Part shown: in pieces, positions 62,561 to 64,000 of the stretch
Position numbering within the stretch: the first letter of the stretch is position 1
How the letters are laid out: the number at the start of each line of letters is the position of its first letter
Assembly: GCA_023238725.1 (NCBI GenBank)
Contig: CM041554.1
Coordinates: forward strand, 19,578,050 to 19,642,049
Direction of reading: 5' to 3'
DNA from: Scortum barcoo
Taxonomy: Eukaryota; Chordata; Actinopteri; Centrarchiformes; Terapontidae
DNA: 64,000 nucleotides
Made by a program: the position numbers and the translations under genes
Notes under the pieces: model-generated
Told to the model about the DNA's origin: nothing
Databases searched by the model: none
What the model saw: only the letters and a program-made list of their open reading frames with translations

Positions 62561-64000
62561 GAATCCAAACAACATCACAAGACTTTCTCTGGGATGCTCT
62601 GAAAGAGAGCTGGAATGTGGATACAACAAATGTCAGAGTGTGAGCTCTGATAAAGACATAAAGTGGACATACAGATTTCTGAAAGGTTTTTAAAGGCCCA
62701 GAACAGCATCGCCGTGGCAGATGCGCGGGGGAGAAATGTGATTAATGGCCTGCTGTATGTAATCTGAGGTTTTATATGCCGTGTCCACACTGATGGAGAT
62801 AGAAGCATCTTTTTTGTCCTTGGCCTTCCAATCACGGCACACTGAAAACCGAGCTTTCATTGCAGTGGATGAATTTGACCACACATTGTTTCTTATTATA
62901 CTACAGGGGAGAAAACAGTTTTTGAAAAAACATATGTGTGACTGTTGACCTTTATTCTACTGTTACTTTTGTGTAACAGCAATATAAAGACACCTTCAGC
63001 TCTCTCTGTGGGCGCTAATATTTTACCCCCCTGTAGCTGATCACACAACAGAGGCGTTAACACACTGTATCTTTATGTTGGCAGATGGAGTATAAAGCGG
63101 TGACTGACTGAGTTTGACACTGTTGGCCTTGGTAAACCGTGACAAGTTCACTGTTGTCGCTCTGCAGTTGTCTAACAACAAAAGAAGAAAACAAGAAAAC
63201 AAGTGAGAGCAGAGAGTTAGAGGTGACAGAATGCACATTTTACTTTTTAACATTTCCAGACGTGTGTCAAAATTGTCTTTCTGTTTGACTTCACTTTTTG
63301 CTAGACAATGGCTGCAATTCACAATGTTGTTGTTTGTCTCCTTAAAGAGGAGAATACAGGGGGCATTTGATCATTTCCCTGTCTATCTACATGTGGAGAA
63401 TCTTAAGCACCAGTGTGAATGACTGAGATGTATGGAGAATTTTCAAATGGAAATGAATGTTTGCATGAGGTAGAACAGTCTGACTTTTGGAGCGCATGTA
63501 AAAACTGTATCCACATCTTATAACTTCAGTTCATGCAGTAATCTGCTGTCTTGTATCCAAGTCAAAGAAAAAAAATACCAATCTGGTCTCGGCAACACCA
63601 GCAATGATTTTGTTTTTTTCAGTGCTTCAGTCTTAAGAAGCGCTCAGTTAAAGCTTTGCTTCCGTGTGTTATTAGTCTGTGGGTTCATTACATTTTTGAA
63701 GCGTGTAGTACTTAAGGGTATTAAGTCTGTGCGCTCAGGGCCTCTGAGTGCCCTCGTGTTTAATTTGCACTTGAGTGGAAACAGTTGCTGAAGATCTGCA
63801 TCACATCACACCAAGGCACTCAGTCACTGCACCAGCAGAAAACTTTGCACCTGTGGCACAACAAGTGTTGTTTATATTCACATTTTACAGCAGGAGAACA
63901 GACTCATGATAAACTGCAATACCTGTGGTTATTGCAATAAAGGAACATGTCAGCAAGTGCATTGGTGTTGCTAATTAGCTTGTAATAGTTTTTTTGGACG
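62561..64000. other. no firm gene
   Basis: A minus-strand open frame at 62,690-62,884 (CRDWKAKDKKDASISISVD, then TAYKTSDYIQQAINHIS) looks mildly protein-like but is unassigned. The remainder is AT-rich and featureless. Confidence 0.35.

Noticed and set aside
62690..62884. Minus-strand frame CRDWKAKDKKDASISISVD as a possible exon
   Set aside because: An acceptor-like TTTTCAG is present but no donor or partner exon; composition only mildly coding-like.

Overview
The window is nuclear DNA from a ray-finned (teleost) fish. It has two spliced vertebrate genes with GT-AG introns, long AT-rich introns and intergenic DNA, and fish-type repeats: a Rex3/RTE-like LINE, a Tc1 element and several short interspersed families. 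I see no viral, bacterial or CRISPR content. Product names rest on recalled family sequences; no search was run.

Layout. 1-2,814 is mostly intergenic, with a LINE tail near 300-560 and one unassigned minus-strand exon candidate (1,331-1,635). 2,827-6,188 is a near full-length but frame-broken LINE flanked by a 12-bp direct repeat. 6,201 to about 16,000 has no recognised protein gene; it carries G-rich and GA-rich tracts and a cluster of fresh tandem duplications at 11.3-11.7 kb. Synaptopodin (synpo, + strand) follows: a likely first coding exon (16,318-16,480), a large central exon (21,072-23,177) and a terminal exon (24,884-26,080). The central exon has its own stop after an internal splice donor. 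This is the same arrangement that gives mammals a short isoform by read-through and a long isoform by splicing into the Synpo-T exon.

Tetraspanin-17 (tspan17, + strand) occupies 31,255-46,105 in eight coding exons, all phase 0, encoding 270 residues. Eight cysteines in the large extracellular loop place it in the TspanC8 group that chaperones ADAM10. Intron 1 is 7.8 kb. Intron 5 holds a Tc1 remnant inserted in an older fish repeat. From 46 kb to the end there is 3' UTR and intergenic DNA, with a perfect 34-bp palindrome at 48,611 and one strong unassigned minus-strand terminal exon (52,290-52,342), which suggests a further gene entering from the right.

The two genes are not a pathway unit: synaptopodin organises actin in spines and podocytes, and Tspan17 controls ADAM10 traffic at membranes. 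The items most worth checking are: (i) a one-base reading-frame break near the end of synpo's central exon, (ii) a frame-preserving coding repeat (120-nt period at first) in the Synpo-T exon, (iii) the synpo-tspan17 adjacency, (iv) the palindrome and a separate hairpin, and (v) exon-like minus-strand orphans. I found no convincing undescribed multi-gene system.
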